A program made the position numbers and the translations under genes. Source: JAJPKK01 sp035311445 (GTDB taxonomy: Bacteria > Pseudomonadota > Alphaproteobacteria > Rhizobiales > Xanthobacteraceae). From it: a DNA stretch of 53,193 nucleotides. The stretch spans positions 1 to 53,193 of the forward strand of contig DATGCX010000415.1 of NCBI GenBank assembly GCA_035311445.1, given 5' to 3'. Every line of letters begins with the position of its first letter. The stretch's first letter is position 1. The notes below the pieces were generated by a model. That model was not told where the DNA came from, did not search any database, and worked only from the letters and a program-made list of their open reading frames with translations. This document shows, one piece after another, positions 51,633 through 53,193 of the stretch.

Positions 51633-51797
51633 CAGGGTGGGCAAAGGCGCGTTGCGCTGAGTGAGATAATTCGCGCGGCCCGCTACGCGCCTTTGCCCAA
51701 TCCGTCCCAGCGCACCGCAGCGTGGGCAAAAATCGCTGGTGCAGACTGTCCAAAAATGCATCGACTGCGCGAGTCGATTTTTGCCACCCTACGCGTC
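51633..51797. repeat. Family G nested inverted repeats
   Basis: GGGTGGGCAAAGGCGCG pairs with CGCGCCTTTGCCCA, and the outer GCAGCGTGGGCAAAAATCG pairs with CGATTTTTGCCACCCTACG. It lies between the divergent iorA and monooxygenase genes. Confidence 0.8.
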
Positions 51798-51825
51798 CAA
51801 GCGACTGATGGTGGAGAGCACTCAC

Positions 51826-53010
51826 ATGGCCAGGGCCAACGGACGCGACCTGCCTTTCCTCGTTGCCGGCGGCGGCATCGGCGGGCTCGTTACCGCCTAT
51901 GCACTGGCACACAAGGGATTCCCGGTGCGGGTATTCGAGCAGGCCCCCGAGTTCAAGGAACTCGGCGCCGGCATCCAGCTCGGGCCAAACATCTTCAGGG
52001 CGATCGAGCGAATCGGCCTAAAGGCAAACATGCTCGACGATGCCTGGGTGCCGCCGGCGCTCGAAATGCGCGATGCGCTCACTGGCGAGCCGATCACCGC
52101 CATTCCGTTGGGCGATCCGCTCCAGAAGCGCTTCGGCCAACCCTACGCGGTCACCCACCGCGCGGATATCCACGGCGTCTATCTGCGCGCCTGCCAGGGC
52201 AACAATCTCGTGTCGCTGGAGAACAGCCGCAAGGTCGAGGACTTTACCGACGAAAGCGATGCGGTGTCCCTGCGACTCGAAGGCGGCGAGGAGGTGCGCG
52301 GGCGCGCGTTGATTGGCTGCGACGGCATGTGGTCGAGGGTACGCGGCAAGGTCATCGGCGACGGCGCGCCGCGCGTGTCCGGCCACATCGCCTATCGGGC
52401 GGTGCTCAAGCGTGAGGACGTGCCAGACGACCTGTGGCGGCCCGAGGTGATCCTGTGGGCCGGGCCGAAGACCCACTTCGTGCATTATCCGCTGCGCCGC
52501 GGCACGCTCTACAACCTCGTCGCGGTGTTCCACTCCGACCGCTATGTGGAAGGCTGGAACACTGAAGGCGATCCGGAGGAATTGTGGAAGCGTTTCAAGG
52601 GCCAGCAGCCAGAGGTGCTGCGCCTGCTGGAGCGGATCGAGACCTGGCGCATGTGGGTGCTGTGCGACCGCGAGCCCGTGAAGGACTGGTCCAAGGGCCG
52701 CGTCACGCTACTCGGCGACGCCGCGCACCCGATGCTGCAATATCTCGCCCAGGGCGCCTGCATGGCGAGCGAGGACGCCGTCTGCCTCGCCGAGAAGGTC
52801 GCGGAAACGCCCGACGACATCCCTGGCGCATTCAAGGCTTATGAGAAGCAGCGCTATCTGCGCACGGGACGGGTGCAGATCATGGCACGGATTTACGGCG
52901 AGTTTTACCACGCCAGCGGCGTTACGGCGGAGTTGCGCTGCGAAGCCCTCCATGGCCGCACCGCCGAGCAGGCATATGACGGCATGGAGTGGCTTTACGG
53001 GGGGATGTGA
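51826..53010 (+). CDS. FAD-dependent monooxygenase (3-hydroxybenzoate 6-hydroxylase-like)
   Basis: 394 residues from MARANGRDLPFL. FAD Rossmann motif VAGGGIGGLVTAYALAHKG and then RVFEQAPEFKELGAGIQLGPN; DG motif ALIGCDGMWSRVR; GD motif VTLLGDAAHPMLQYLAQGA. This is the aromatic-ring hydroxylase class (salicylate and 3-hydroxybenzoate 6-hydroxylase types), using NAD(P)H and O2. With the neighbouring molybdenum hydroxylase it suggests catabolism of an aromatic compound. Confidence 0.93.
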   Translation: MARANGRDLPFLVAGGGIGGLVTAYALAHKGFPVRVFEQAPEFKELGAGIQLGPNIFRAIERIGLKANMLDDAWVPPALEMRDALTGEPITAIPLGDPLQKRFGQPYAVTHRADIHGVYLRACQGNNLVSLENSRKVEDFTDESDAVSLRLEGGEEVRGRALIGCDGMWSRVRGKVIGDGAPRVSGHIAYRAVLKREDVPDDLWRPEVILWAGPKTHFVHYPLRRGTLYNLVAVFHSDRYVEGWNTEGDPEELWKRFKGQQPEVLRLLERIETWRMWVLCDREPVKDWSKGRVTLLGDAAHPMLQYLAQGACMASEDAVCLAEKVAETPDDIPGAFKAYEKQRYLRTGRVQIMARIYGEFYHASGVTAELRCEALHGRTAEQAYDGMEWLYGGM

Positions 53011-53033
53011 GGTAATCTGCGGAGTGAGCCTGC

Positions 53034-53193
53034 TTTTCCTCTCCCTTCCCGTCTTCGGGGAGGGTCGGGGTGGGGTTCTTTCCACGGCATGACCGTGCCC
53101 CGCGATCCCCACCCGGCCTCGCGGAGCCTGTCATCGGGCCGGCCAAAGGCCGGACCCGTTGGCTCGGCCACCCTCCTCGAAGACGGGGAGGGA
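53034..53193. repeat. Family A repeat at the right edge
   Basis: CCCGTCTTCGGGGAGGGTCG and the matching CCTCCTCGAAGACGGGGAGG enclose hairpins GGGCCGGCCAAAGGCCGG and CACGGCATGACCGTG. Cut by the window edge. Confidence 0.8.

Overview
The window looks like chromosome of a high-GC alphaproteobacterium of the order Rhizobiales (Hyphomicrobiales), close to Bradyrhizobium, Xanthobacteraceae or Rhodoplanes. The evidence is the ndvB/ndvC/ndvD-type cyclic beta-glucan cluster, the recG, sdhE-mfd and DUF502-glmS-glmU housekeeping genes, a DUF3551 protein, Bug-family binding protein, IorA/IorB-type molybdenum hydroxylase, and many long GC-rich palindromic intergenic repeats typical of this group. Species cannot be decided from the sequence alone.

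Layout. 0-3.4 kb: a TumE/TumA-type toxin-antitoxin pair lies between a full recG and a 100-bp second copy of an internal recG segment. 3.5-12.3 kb: two secreted proteins, an orphan NMT1/SsuA-like binding protein, a MarR regulator, a cytochrome c facing a 748-residue haem/beta-propeller protein, a TauD-type dioxygenase and a Bug-type solute binding protein. 12.3-25.3 kb: an AraC regulator, sdhE-mfd, a GYF-domain membrane protein, two HupE/UreJ-like genes (one frameshifted), a toxin fossil, DUF502, glmS and a glmU that lacks its acetyltransferase half. 25.5-31.3 kb: beta-glucan synthesis genes (ndvC-like minus, ndvD-like and ndvB-like plus). 31.4-33.2 kb: an AbrB-VapC toxin-antitoxin pair and an M20 amidohydrolase. 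33.5-40.6 kb: tRNA-Lys(TTT) followed by about 7 kb of small genes, phage-like fragments and pseudogene debris. 40.7-45.3 kb: a 1537-residue TIR-STAND-WD40 protein. 45.8-53.2 kb: a cyclase, a ParB-like protein, a frameshifted SLATT-like 2TM protein, the iorB-iorA pair and an FAD monooxygenase.

The themes that stand out are: (1) a probable immune sensor combining TIR, nSTAND NTPase, a membrane helix and 14 WD40 repeats (two seven-blade propellers); (2) two conflict modules (TumE/TumA and the SLATT-like gene) that each sit directly downstream of a complete gene and are bounded on the far side by a second, diverged piece of that same gene, suggesting cassettes that duplicate gene 3' regions when they enter; (3) palindromic repeats that have entered reading frames in recG, a GYF protein and the leader of a cytochrome c; (4) decay of normally important genes, above all glmU. 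Functions are inferred from motifs read by eye; no database search was possible.
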